DNA from: Schistosoma haematobium
Lineage: Eukaryota; Platyhelminthes; Trematoda; Strigeidida; Schistosomatidae
DNA length: 64,000 nt
Direction: 5' to 3'
Assembly: GCF_000699445.3 (NCBI RefSeq)
Contig: NC_067202.1
Coordinates: 10,225,458 to 10,289,457, forward strand
Shown: piece by piece, positions 23,385 to 33,012 of the stretch
How the letters are laid out: each line of letters starts with the position of its first letter
How positions within the stretch are numbered: position 1 is the first letter of the stretch
Position numbers and translations under genes: made by a program
Notes under the pieces: model-generated
Told to the model about the DNA's origin: nothing
Database searches by the model: none
Seen by the model: the letters and a program-made list of their open reading frames with translations, nothing else

Positions 23385-23823
23385 TATAACTTGTGACCGC
23401 CGATTAGAGAGCAGCGACTTATCGATTGGATCAAAGACGCGTAAAACACGTAAGAACGACATAGAGTCCCAATTGTCCCTGCTTCCCTGTCTAGCCCAGC
23501 CAGTTAAGTTCAGAACACAAGTCTCAGCCTCTGTGATATGAATCATGTATTTCAAACATACTCTGTTTATATACCAATCAAGCAGACCACATCGTACTAT
23601 AAAATGGAAAATAACATCTGTACAATATTTGGCCGACGGGAAAATGATACGTGAAATAAATATTGAACAGTAGGAAAATGACACGTGAAATAAATATCCA
23701 CCAGTAGGGAAACGACACGTGAAATAAAAATTGACCAATCGGAAAATGATTCCATTTCAAGTCGAAGGATAGCATTAGACTTAATAGGATAATTTTTGGG
23801 ATATTTTCCTAAATATCCCAACA
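23385..23823 (-). repeat. 5' LTR, family A, with an internal minisatellite
   Basis: On the minus strand it starts TGTTGGGATATT and ends near AAGTTATA. It shares long blocks with the array LTR (CCCTGTCTAGCCCAGCCAGT, ACATACTCTGTTTATATACC). Right after the end comes ACAATTG, exactly the spacer that follows the LTR in the array units, and then pol sequence begins, so the deletion joins the primer-binding site to the integrase spacer. At 23640-23750 a block of about 36 bp with ACACGTGAAATAAA is present three times, which lengthens this LTR to 439 bp. Confidence 0.7.
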
Positions 23824-23828
23824 AACTA

Positions 23829-25258
23829 TCGATTAACGGTTGAAATGGGATAACCCGTACGATATTGTGACAATTCTTATTTAGAAGGTGTCCGTTGAGT
23901 TTAAGTATCACCTGGGTTAGATCTCCATGTGTGTCAGAAGGGGAATGGGGATGGTGGTTGGAAGATGAAGTTACCCTTGTCCAATGATGTTCCAGAGGTT
24001 GATAATGTTGCAGCAACCAATACACGCATCTGCTTACAGTGACGACCCACACAGTGCATGCCGCCTCATTGTAAATACAGTGTCTCCTGTTAAAAGAATC
24101 ACCATTCCAAGCCTGGAGTTAGCGGGATGAACAAAATTTGAAAAACTTATCCTCGTATTTATTTTACAAGCTTAATTATATCGCTAACACAGAGTATAAA
24201 CAGTACATTTGTGGACCGTTGGCTGCTTGTAGTTCGCATAGTTCTTTGGAAGACTTGCGCTACTACGCGGAGCTCGAGCATAACCCAGCAGATAAGATAA
24301 CGGTGGCTCAGTGAAGAAAAGTGACCTCAAAGTTTGGTTAGAAGCTCCTGAATTCTCGAAAGACAGTAAACTTTTAATCGTTCTAACCAATGTCCATCAT
24401 TGAACGTTAAATTTAAGGGGTTCTTTATCAGAACCAGTATGAGCATCAGAAGAAAGGAACCCTACTCTGTTTGAGATAGTCATCCGCACTGGATGAAGCT
24501 TAAACATTAGCTATGGATGTAAAATCCTACTCGATAGTTTTGTGTTTGGACATCTCTCCATGTACACACAGTTGTAGTTTATTCTTTTTGATCCATTAAG
24601 ATGTACATTTTATTGAAATTCTGATTCCAATCAAGATGATACCATTTAAATTTTGCTGTACTTTTTCACGTATTCATTCAATTTCCATGTTCTATCTAAA
24701 CTACATATATTCTGTTTTAGTTAACAGTCGGTTGTGTTACCTGCTATATTGATTTGCTTCTTTTTATCGATAATGTTGCTAAAATTGACTGGCATTCTGT
24801 GTTTTTGGTTGTAAATTCAAATATTCTTTCAGAAAATGAAAAATCAAATATTATCTTTCTTAACCATCTGCATGTTATTTATCCAAAATAATAGAATGGC
24901 ATCCCCATGTTGATAGAAAAATTTGTTTGTTGCACTCGGTAATTCTCTTACATCCCTTATCAGTTTATCTGATGTAATTTATATTTGTCCACTGACTGAA
25001 TAATTATTCATTAAATGACTAATCGGTAATATTTGTTTAGTTATTAATGTATACTTAAATTTATAATGAAATGCAAAACTGTCATTCACTCAACTAATGT
25101 GTTTGGAGTCAACTGGGCGATATCGCGTATCTAAATTAAATTGACTTAGTTTGAAGCTACAATGAATATTTGTATTTAAGCCAAGCATTTAAGATCGATC
25201 ACTCACTGTGGTTAATTTTAGTGTCAATGAATTTGATGTTACTGCACGTATATTCTAG
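23829..25258. other. Spacer, nothing firmly recognised
   Basis: Between the Gypsy composite and the possible exon at 25259. The minus frames 23597-24052 (its right part) and 24184-24390 show no family motif. The sequence is AT-rich from 24400 on. Confidence 0.45.
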
Positions 25259-25424
25259 ATGTCGGTGCAAGAATCCAAATAAACCCAATGAAGATGGAAG
25301 TTTAATAGATTGTGGTGGTCCGGAAGTTGTCTCCCACAGACTTGAATGGGCTCGTGTGTCAGCGGCAGATCCTAATATTAAACATTCTCAAGATCATCTA
25401 AACGTTCAACATATAAATAACTGA
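25259..25424 (+). CDS. Possible terminal exon, unknown protein
   Basis: ATATTCTAG at 25250-25258 fits a 3' splice site. It is followed by an open frame (CRCKNPNKPNEDGSLIDCGG, then PEVVSHRLEWARVSAADPN) to TGA at 25422. AATAAA at 25488-25493 could be the poly(A) signal. Composition and codon use look protein-like, unlike nearby chance frames. I do not recognise the protein and found no upstream exon. The frame is open to an ATG at 25170, but that part looks like intron. Confidence 0.35.
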
Positions 25425-27699
25425 CCACAAAATATCAAAATATTAGTGAAGAATTTGCTCAAACAACATAGGTTCTGACTGGTATTCAATAAAGGTATTG
25501 GCTAATGAAAGTAGAAATCATGGTAAAACGAATGATAGAAAGTTGTGTAATTTTCCATGAACCGAAAGCAAAACAGAGTGAATCAAGGATGATCCCCCTA
25601 CTGATATGTAGCATTCGCTCAGGGTACTTTAACATTCATGCAATTAGAAAAGACCATTCTGGACCTCGTACAGTGTGAAGAAATAAGTCAATCAAGCAGA
25701 GACATGGCTGTGTTGTCGCATGTCTCCAGGTCAGAACTGTAGAATTATGGTCTACCTCGTCATTAGTACAGGTATAACAAAAGAGCTAATCCTAAAATTG
25801 TAGATTTGTCATGAAAAGGCTACCTAACCTATGAGGTCTTCTGTGGAAGTCTCGTCATGGTCTACACAGATGTGTCGTATTGTAACTATCGGCAATATGT
25901 TTTGCCTATCTAAAGAACACAGTAAAGCTGGAGATAGTACAATATGTTTTATATGAATAAAATATATAAGTTATACAAGCGTGACCACGCATGCAGTGCT
26001 GAGCCATGCTATCGAATTAGATTGAATGAATGTTCTCGCGTTCTCCACTGTTGAACATGGACCTTTTCAATAATTATATGTTCGGCTTCAAAGATCGTGT
26101 GGTTAGGGTCCAATGCCACTATAGAACAATCCATATAAAGGTGACTAATTTTTAATGGTAACATTGCGTTTCGTTAAGAAGTGTGGCTGTGAAACTACAC
26201 AGCAACAATGTGTAGAATTTCTTAGGTGCGTTCTCTGAATTACGACAATTCGTATGACAACAAAACTAACGTAAAATAAATAACATGCTACCTAATAAGT
26301 AGATTCAGCTGAACTTCAAGTCTCCATCATCTAGAAATATATGCAGTGTGAGACCAGAGACTCGAAATGTATGCCAACTGCCTTTGTTGATTATCAAGAA
26401 ATAATTTTTGCTTGGTAGAACATTAGTTACCTACTTAGTAAAGATGGGAAGGATACCCAATAATTGCCTTCCAGCCCCCAAACCACAAGACGTCAATGAT
26501 GTACTAGACCTGTCCACCTAAGGTTTGTCATTACTGAGTGAGTGTGATATAATTATAAAGTAAAGTACAATTAACCATGATTGTAACAGATGCTGGAATC
26601 AAGTTATTTACCTTACTGATAACTTTTAGGAAAAAATATTGAGAGGGCAGCTACTTTCCCTTAAAGTCAGCCAAAAATGATCGACAAAAGAACATGATTT
26701 CAAAGGAAGGGCATAATAATTGTAAACATTTCGGCTTGTTGTGAAGAAAGACAGTTTTCAAAAAGGATGGACATATTAATGATGGTACAATGGTATAATT
26801 ATTTTTCCCTGAGAAATCCGATTAACTTCAATATACAGGTAAATTTTGAATAGATAAGCGTTCTACTGCGAGTCTTACCTGACCCCCAGATATCGTAGAA
26901 TTTATTAGGGTCATCCATTACTGATGGTTACAAGGACGTTTTGCATTGCATGAGGGAGTGGAGAGTAGGCTTATTGGTTTTCGCATAAGTACGTGCCTAC
27001 ATGCTCATTCATGCCTCCATTCTACACAGTAACACTTAAATTTTCTTAATAAACAGTGATTATATCATCTGTCTTCACAACTATAATGTTCATATCTTTT
27101 AATTCTTTCACAGTATCATGTCATTATGGTCTATGGATTCTGAAGTTGACCAATTGTTTTATCTCTGTTTTATCTGACAATGCCTTTTGGAAGTTGTTGA
27201 TCATTGTCATCTTTTTATTCTATTCCAACTCTTAAGGGAGTCACTAAGAAAACCAAGACATTCTGGAATTCCTCGAACTTTAAGTTTCACACAAGTCTTG
27301 AACACAGCGATTGTAACGTTCAGAATTTCCAAAGTTAGTGTTTTGTTAAACCTATGCAGCAATCGGTAACTTATTTGTCAACCGAACAAAACAAGTTGCG
27401 AAAACTCCACAACAGCGATGTCATTGTTTAAGCATGTACAGGAATATTATGATAATTAGGAGTATTTGAATTATAGTACTAAGAATCCCAGAAATAACGC
27501 AACTGGATCAAGAATTACTGGATAAGCACAAACGAATTCGAAATCAAGCATTCAAAAAGTACAAAGGAATCACTAGTTCATTCAAACACCACATACGCCA
27601 CAGTTTAAATTATAGTCTAAGTGTCTGTAATCAATTTTACGTCTTCTTCTCAAGTTGTGGTGGTTCCCAGAAAATGGGGCTTATACAAGATATATCGAT
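25425..27699. other. Spacer, no recognised content
   Basis: AT-rich sequence without any frame longer than about 60 codons and without motifs that I can name. AATAAA at 25488-25493 may serve the exon to the left. Confidence 0.45.
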
Positions 27700-28259
27700 A
27701 CACTGGGTTAATAATAATCTACCAAGAGAGTAAACAGTAGAAACCCTAGGTGTCTGTCTGAGAGTAAAAACCAAGAGTAACAAAATACGGTTAGGATACA
27801 AACGGTATATTGAACAAACAGATAATAACCGTTATTACGGAATGAATGTTACTTGTAAGCTGCCTCGTGAGATAACGACCACAAAGGAGTTCATGTGATT
27901 GACGAAGATTCCTCTGCAAGTGATTGTACCAACGGCGTGATGAGGAAGACAGAGTCCGATAGTATTATATAATAATAATCCGTGCCAAAAGTCCAACGTA
28001 GTCCCGGAAGGCCTAAAAGGATGTCATAACACTATTATGTTTTCAATCAAAGACCGTGGCCAATAAAACAGAAAAACAGATGACGTAGGTAGCGTTTTAT
28101 ATATCAAGCAACGCGATAGTCATTTCGTATATTATTCATCAAAACAATTATCACCGATTTAAACAAGTGATACAGAAAAACAACAGATATTGAATAAAAA
28201 TGTGGTTACATATAAAGTGTGACAAATTAGGGAGAAAATGTGGTTTTTATTTTGTCTTT
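27700..28259 (-). repeat. Possible LTR of the Ty3/Gypsy relic at 28260-29000
   Basis: This lies directly downstream (minus sense) of the integrase relic, where a 3' LTR is expected. On the minus strand it has TGTCACACTTTATATG as a possible LTR start (about 28230) and a good TATA box, GATATATAAAACGC (about 28100). The right and left ends could not be fixed and no second copy is in the window. Confidence 0.3.
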
Positions 28260-29000
28260 ACAAAAATCACTGAATATACGTCACCATAAAGTTCATCCTG
28301 TGTCTGTCGGACTGTGCATTGGATAAAGATTCCGTATTATCTAGAATGTACTCATTAGCATTAGAATTGACAACCGAAATTGGAACTGACTCACCTGGTT
28401 CCTGAAATTGTATTTGATCAACATGTCGACTGTGTGTACTTAAGTCATTGATGTTTAGAACTAGCACCACCGATTTTCAGACATTCTTCAGAACAATACC
28501 CGTAAATGGTAGAAGATCATTTTCCCGATAATATGTAAGTTCCGAAGACTCCAAACATCTCATATTCGACCGAAGAATTCTTCTTTTTAATAGCTTTGCT
28601 GGAGTCTCCTTCGTCACAGAATGTCTGGCATTTCTATATTGCGATAGAAAGAAATCTACTCCCCTCTCCAGCTCATTATATGTTGAGGCAGCAATAGAAT
28701 CAATAACAGTCTTTAATGTCTTGACAAAACTTTTTGCCTGACAATTAGAACAAGGATGTCTGGGAGCAGTAAACAGATGCTTGCATCTTATACCGTTCAA
28801 CCAGATAATGACTGCATCTGCAGCAAAATGAGAGCCATTATCAGTCACTAACGCCAAAAAACCCCTTCCCGACTAAACACCTTTCTCAATGCTTGGATTA
28901 TGAAAGCACAATTTAGAGAAGCTGTTAAAAAAATTCAGGCCACTTCTAAAAAAATCAATAAACATTAGTCAATAGTATTTGTAGAATCCACACTACGGTT
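28260..29000 (-). pseudogene. Ty3/Gypsy integrase relic
   Basis: On the minus strand a KWPE motif (about 28937) stands in a frame-shifted stretch, followed by VTDNGSHF with the second catalytic Asp (about 28840). TAPRHPCSNCQAKSFVK follows, where the family has SNGQAE: the Gly is Cys and the catalytic Glu is Lys. ETPAKLLKRR and a DQIQF tail (28267-28470, after another break) complete the C-terminus. It is inactive by active-site loss and frameshifts. It differs from the integrase at 22270-23384, so it is a separate family. Confidence 0.75.
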
Positions 29001-29751
29001 TGAACTGAAGAATAGCCGTTCAGGTAGGTTAGATACGCGCCCTCGCCCGTCAAAATCAAAACAAGTAATCGGGTGAATGGCGGTTCTATTATTCATCATA
29101 AATTTAAATATACATCGTTATCTAAACAAATATTACCACCCGGTTATTCAACCAATAATTGTTCAATCAATCAAATCCAAATTACAATAAATAAAGAAGT
29201 TGATAAAAGATGCGTGAAAAATTGCCAGTCACAACAAATGAACGCTGTTCTATCCTGACTGGATAGAACACGCACAAAAGGAGGAGCAAATTAGTATGGC
29301 TGCCGCTAAGAACAAGTATCAAGTAAAACAACATAGTTGCAGTTTGGGAGGAAACACAAAAACTTAGTGAAAGAGTAAGAAAAATAAAAACTATAATAAA
29401 AAATACAAATATTAACAATTCAAATGTAATCAAAAGACAAACAATCTACAACTAAGGGAATCAATAAAAACAAAGTGCAAGTGTATACCTGTAGGGATTT
29501 TCACACACACAAAAAGCATTAAAAACGGATCTTACACCGGCCCCAAAAATCACTCCATATCACACAAGCTACCTTGATTTTTATGGTCATGGTTCATTCT
29601 TTTACATATTACAATTGGGGAACGAGTAGGACTTACAACAGTAAGCCTACTCAACCTACCTTTATTAATAACCACAAAGACTAATCCGAAGCTTTAAGGA
29701 GACCTGCTTTACCTGATTACTTAAAGTCTGTTCTCTGTTGACCAATGACAT
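29001..29751. other. Spacer before the BEL/Pao relic
   Basis: No clear content. The first 60 bases may belong to the preceding retroelement. A plus-strand frame at 29073-29258 is Asn/Ile-rich and could be an exon, but splice sites are unconvincing. Adenine-rich plus-strand sequence covers 29340-29530. Confidence 0.4.
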
Positions 29752-29934
29752 TCAGGGTACAGATCTAGTCATTCTTTCCCAAACTTCACTCATGTTGCTG
29801 GATGAGGGTGGGTTAAAATGCCATTGAACGTGTCTAGCTGACAGTTCATTATTTATCTTCTGCTGATTCAACCGTTGCACAAACATCATTAGTTCAGAGA
29901 CTGCACCAACGAAGCTTGAAAGATTGTAAATCAA
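29752..29934 (-). pseudogene. BEL/Pao integrase fragment
   Basis: The minus-strand frame has FVGAVSEL, then RHVQWHFNPPSSSNMSEVWE and RMTRSV. This fits the BEL/Pao integrase block in which NFVGA is followed by a WHF.PP...GG.WE segment; the Glu of VWE would be the catalytic Glu. The SDNG part before FVGA is degraded and a stop follows at 29752. About 60 codons survive. Confidence 0.7.
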
Positions 29935-30090
29935 TTTAGGTTTCCTTCTCCGAATAAAACGTATTCAGGTCGATATAAAAGAATCAATGAAAAAACTATA
30001 CATTATTTCAAAATCTAATACCGATATTTCGAAACACGAAAATTCTAGTTAATTTCATTGTTCAATATAATAATGTCAAATAATCAGATC
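29935..30090. other. Spacer up to the array edge
   Basis: AT-rich sequence of 156 bases between the BEL/Pao relic and the first LTR of the array. The last bases before the LTR are AGATC. Confidence 0.5.
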
Positions 30091-30452
30091 TGCTAAAAAG
30101 TGTGGACTGCAGGTTATGATAAGCAGCGTTTTATCGATCAGAATCAGTGACACGGAAAACACGTAGTGGACGACCTAGTGCCCTGATTGGTCCCGCTTCC
30201 CTGTCTAGCCCAGCCAGTTGAGTCCACAACGCGAGTCACAGCCTCTCAGTTATGAATCGTTATATTCCAAACATACTCTGTTTATATACCAACCAAACAG
30301 ACCACATCGTACCATAACAATAGAAAACAACATTTACACAATATTTAACAAGTGAAATAAATATCGACCAATAGGGAGTGTACATTTAAGGTCCAAGGAC
30401 ATCATTAGACTTAACATGATAATGATTGGTATCTTATTCTGCATCCATTACA
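30091..30452 (-). repeat. First (leftmost) LTR of the array
   Basis: On the minus strand it starts TGTAATGGATGC at 30452. Its far end differs from all later copies: from 30091 it reads TGCTAAAAAGTGTGG, where the others have TGTAACGTGTGG. This is the outer edge of the array and its terminus is either decayed or slightly rearranged. The rest is identical to the inner LTRs. Confidence 0.85.
30281..30289 (-). promoter_or_regulatory. TATA box of the array LTR
   Basis: GGTATATAAA on the minus strand, inside the LTR and about 900 bases upstream of a Gag-like start in the neighbouring unit's sense direction. It recurs at the same place in every unit and is also present in the two diverged family-A LTRs (near 21710 and 23570), which suggests that it is the LTR core promoter. 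For the first LTR there is no array unit downstream. Confidence 0.55.
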
Positions 30453-30466
30453 CCTCCACATTTTTT
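30453..30466 (-). promoter_or_regulatory. Polypurine tract of the array unit
   Basis: AAAAAATGTGGAGG directly abuts the LTR start TGTAATGG on the minus strand, the place and composition of a plus-strand primer tract. It is present in all units; the base just before the A-run varies (CTTC or CTGC). Confidence 0.65.
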
Positions 30467-30515
30467 GAAGATCCGGAGTTGATATCCGGATTTCTAAAAT
30501 TTTCTGCGTCCGTCC

Positions 30516-31220
30516 TCACCCGCGAAATAATGTTGGGTCCTCATATACCCAAATAACAGTTAGTCTGATTCTATTCAAAGCATAGTTCCCGCATTGAGTA
30601 GAGGGTCCACTCGAACTGACTAGATGATGAGGATCAGCGACACTAGATTTGAGGTCATTAAGGTTTGATTCTTGTGAAACGTATTCATCAGACCTCTTCA
30701 AAACTCCATTAGTGGATAATAGATCACTAAAATAAACAGCATTTTTGAAATTTGTATCAGATCTGTGACCATTATTCGATGCACGGGACACATTTTCTGG
30801 CACGAGGGGTTCTTCTTGTGAGCTGGATGCCTCACTGTCTGCACATGTTTCGGGCACAGTGGGATTTGAACCCACGACAGGGAATGCTTTTGAATTGGAC
30901 ATTTCTGGATCGCTGGACGGATGATGAGCGACTGCCTCGTTTGCATTACTGATCATCAGGGATTCATAGAGGCTTTTGTTTTCATATTCATACGTGCTGC
31001 AGTCATTTTCGAGTTCAGTATGCAAGTGAGAAATTAATTCATCAATTTCTTTCACATCTCCGAAACATTGGAGACTTAGCAGTCGCGTGCGTAAATTGTC
31101 CAAAACATTCAACTGGCTCTCTCTGAAATGCTGCTGTTGGCGATCAAGTAGTAACTGCAATTGATCGGGAAGGATAGTCATTTTCTGAATCAGCAGGCTA
31201 ATGAGAAATACTGTGATCAA
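30516..31220 (-). CDS. Gag-like protein, array copy 1 (leftmost)
   Basis: 234 codons; the likely true start is the second Met (residue 14, position 31181), because MTILPDQLQLLLDRQQQHF resembles the start of schistosome Gypsy Gag proteins while the first 13 residues are leader-derived. Residues 20-75 are a helical, Gln/Leu-rich Gag-like part. Residues 95-160 are Ser/Pro-rich and cross a tRNA T-arm sequence (VVGSNP at 115-120). The end, YEDPTLFRG, does not look like Gag. No CCHC knuckle or protease is present, so only the N-terminal part of Gag is kept. Whether it is made, and whether it packages anything, is unknown. Tyr85 codon TAT; sites near the purine tract are A and C. Upstream LTR 31343-31701. 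Confidence 0.65.
   Translation of the reverse strand: MITVFLISLLIQKMTILPDQLQLLLDRQQQHFRESQLNVLDNLRTRLLSLQCFGDVKEIDELISHLHTELENDCSTYEYENKSLYESLMISNANEAVAHHPSSDPEMSNSKAFPVVGSNPTVPETCADSEASSSQEEPLVPENVSRASNNGHRSDTNFKNAVYFSDLLSTNGVLKRSDEYVSQESNLNDLKSSVADPHHLVSSSGPSTQCGNYALNRIRLTVIWVYEDPTLFRG
30859..30875 (-). other. tRNA T-arm/B-box sequence inside the Gag-like frame
   Basis: On the minus strand GTGGGTTCAAATCCCAC forms a perfect 5-bp stem with a 7-base TTCAAAT loop, as in a tRNA T-arm. It contains a near-consensus Pol III B-box (GGTTCAAATCC). No matching acceptor or D-arm is found upstream, so it is not a tRNA gene. It recurs at the same place in every unit. A SINE or tRNA fragment captured by the element is the simplest source. 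Confidence 0.75.
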
Positions 31221-31321
31221 TTAACAACCAATGACTTCCAAGAACACCGACGATCAATCTGAATGCTGATTGGCCAAAATAATTATGCTGAATCTCGTCC
31301 AATTACAGGGTTCAAAACTTT

Positions 31322-31337
31322 CTCTACCCCGTCGCCA
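31322..31337 (-). promoter_or_regulatory. Primer-binding-site candidate of the array unit
   Basis: On the minus strand TGGCGACGGGGTAGAG starts five bases after the LTR end (TTACA). TGG at this spacing is the hallmark of a site complementary to a tRNA 3' end; I cannot name the tRNA. It is repeated identically in each unit. Confidence 0.6.
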
Positions 31338-31342
31338 ATTGT

Positions 31343-31701
31343 TGTAACGTGTGGACTGCAGGTTATGATAAGCAGCGTTTTATCGATCAGAATCAGTGAC
31401 ACGGAAAACACGTAGTGGACGACCTAGTGCCCTGATTGGTCCCGCTTCCCTGTCTAGCCCAGCCAGTTGAGTCCACAACGCGAGTCACAGCCTCTCAGTT
31501 ATGAATCGTTATATTCCAAACATACTCTGTTTATATACCAACCAAACAGACCACATCGTACCATAACAATAGAAAACAACATTTACACAATATTTAACAA
31601 GTGAAATAAATATCGACCAATAGGGAGTGTACATTTAAGGTCCAAGGACATCATTAGACTTAACATGATAATGATTGGTATCTTATTCTGCATCCATTAC
31701 A
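31343..31701 (-). repeat. Second LTR, typical copy (359 bp)
   Basis: Complete LTR shared by units 1 and 2. Inverted termini are TGTAA and TTACA. It has an internal TATA box (31530-31538) and CCAAT-like elements (GACCAATCAG). No AATAAA is seen on the sense strand. It serves as 5' LTR for unit 1 and 3' LTR for unit 2. Confidence 0.9.
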
Positions 31702-31764
31702 CCTCCACATTTTTTGAAGATCCGGAGTTGATATCCGGATTTCTAAAATTTTCTGCGTCCGTCC

Positions 31765-32469
31765 TCACCCGCGAAATAATGTTGGGTCCTCATATACCCA
31801 AATAACAGTTAGTCTGATTCTATTCAAAGCATAGTTCCCGCATTGAGTAGAGGGTCCACTCGAACTGACTAGATGATGAGGATCAGCGACACTAGATTTG
31901 AGGTCATTAAGGTTTGATTCTTGTGAAACGTATTCATCAGACCTCTTCAAAACTCCATTAGTGGATAATAGATCACTAAAATAAACAGCATTTTTGAAAT
32001 TTGTATCAGATCTGTGACCATTATTCGATGCACGGGACACATTTTCTGGCACGAGGGGTTCTTCTTGTGAGCTGGATGCCTCACTGTCTGCACATGTTTC
32101 GGGCACAGTGGGATTTGAACCCACGACAGGGAATGCTTTTGAATTGGACATTTCTGGATCGCTGGACGGATGATGAGCGACTGCCTCGTTTGCATTACTG
32201 ATCATCAGGGATTCATAGAGGCTTTTGTTTTCATATTCATACGTGCTGCAGTCATTTTCGAGTTCAGTATGCAAGTGAGAAATTAATTCATCAATTTCTT
32301 TCACATCTCCGAAACATTGGAGACTTAGCAGTCGCGTGCGTAAATTGTCCAAAACATTCAACTGGCTCTCTCTGAAATGCTGCTGTTGGCGATCAAGTAG
32401 TAACTGCAATTGATCGGGAAGGATAGTCATTTTCTGAATCAGCAGGCTAATGAGAAATACTGTGATCAA
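31765..32469 (-). CDS. Gag-like protein, array copy 2
   Basis: Same protein as copy 1. Tyr85 codon TAT; purine-tract-side sites A, C. Its upstream LTR (32592-32949) is the only one lacking a G (GACACGAAAACACG at about 32647), so that unit is 1248 bp long. Confidence 0.65.
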   Translation of the reverse strand: MITVFLISLLIQKMTILPDQLQLLLDRQQQHFRESQLNVLDNLRTRLLSLQCFGDVKEIDELISHLHTELENDCSTYEYENKSLYESLMISNANEAVAHHPSSDPEMSNSKAFPVVGSNPTVPETCADSEASSSQEEPLVPENVSRASNNGHRSDTNFKNAVYFSDLLSTNGVLKRSDEYVSQESNLNDLKSSVADPHHLVSSSGPSTQCGNYALNRIRLTVIWVYEDPTLFRG

Positions 32470-32591
32470 TTAACAACCAATGACTTCCAAGAACACCGAC
32501 GATCAATCTGAATGCTGATTGGCCAAAATAATTATGCTGAATCTCGTCCAATTACAGGGTTCAAAACTTTCTCTACCCCGTCGCCAATTGT

Positions 32592-32949
32592 TGTAACGTG
32601 TGGACTGCAGGTTATGATAAGCAGCGTTTTATCGATCAGAATCAGTGACACGAAAACACGTAGTGGACGACCTAGTGCCCTGATTGGTCCCGCTTCCCTG
32701 TCTAGCCCAGCCAGTTGAGTCCACAACGCGAGTCACAGCCTCTCAGTTATGAATCGTTATATTCCAAACATACTCTGTTTATATACCAACCAAACAGACC
32801 ACATCGTACCATAACAATAGAAAACAACATTTACACAATATTTAACAAGTGAAATAAATATCGACCAATAGGGAGTGTACATTTAAGGTCCAAGGACATC
32901 ATTAGACTTAACATGATAATGATTGGTATCTTATTCTGCATCCATTACA
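32592..32949 (-). repeat. LTR with a 1-bp deletion
   Basis: 358 bp; the only LTR in the array with ACACGAAAAC instead of ACACGGAAAAC. It marks a private change of this unit. Confidence 0.9.
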
Positions 32950-33012
32950 CCTCCACATTTTTTGAAGATCCGGAGTTGATATCCGGATTTCTAAAATTTT
33001 CTGCGTCCGTCC

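Larger units (their letters stand above)
21326..23823 (-). mobile_element. Degenerate composite Ty3/Gypsy element
   Basis: Minus-strand order: 5' LTR (23385-23823), integrase part of pol (22270-23384), purine tract and 3' LTR (21326-22114), which carries a nested solo LTR. The whole block is flanked by AACTA on both sides (21321-21325 and 23824-23828), as for a single insertion with a 5-bp target duplication. However, the 5' LTR is of the array family (A) and the 3' LTR of family B, so the element is chimeric or rearranged. Gag, protease, RT and RNase H are missing between the 5' LTR and the integrase. Confidence 0.65.

Noticed and set aside
23392..23827. A plain solo LTR with the 4-bp flank AACT
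   Set aside because: The array LTR comparison shows that this LTR and its ACAATTG spacer extend to about 23378, so the AACT on the left lies inside the LTR. The flank match is more likely part of the AACTA pair around the whole element.
29073..29258. Possible plus-strand exon (Asn/Ile-rich frame)
   Set aside because: Composition is mildly protein-like, but no convincing splice sites or motif were found and the region adjoins retroelement debris.
30851..30880. A complete tRNA gene in each array unit
   Set aside because: Only the T-arm is present. No matching acceptor strand, D-arm or anticodon arm lies at the right distance upstream.
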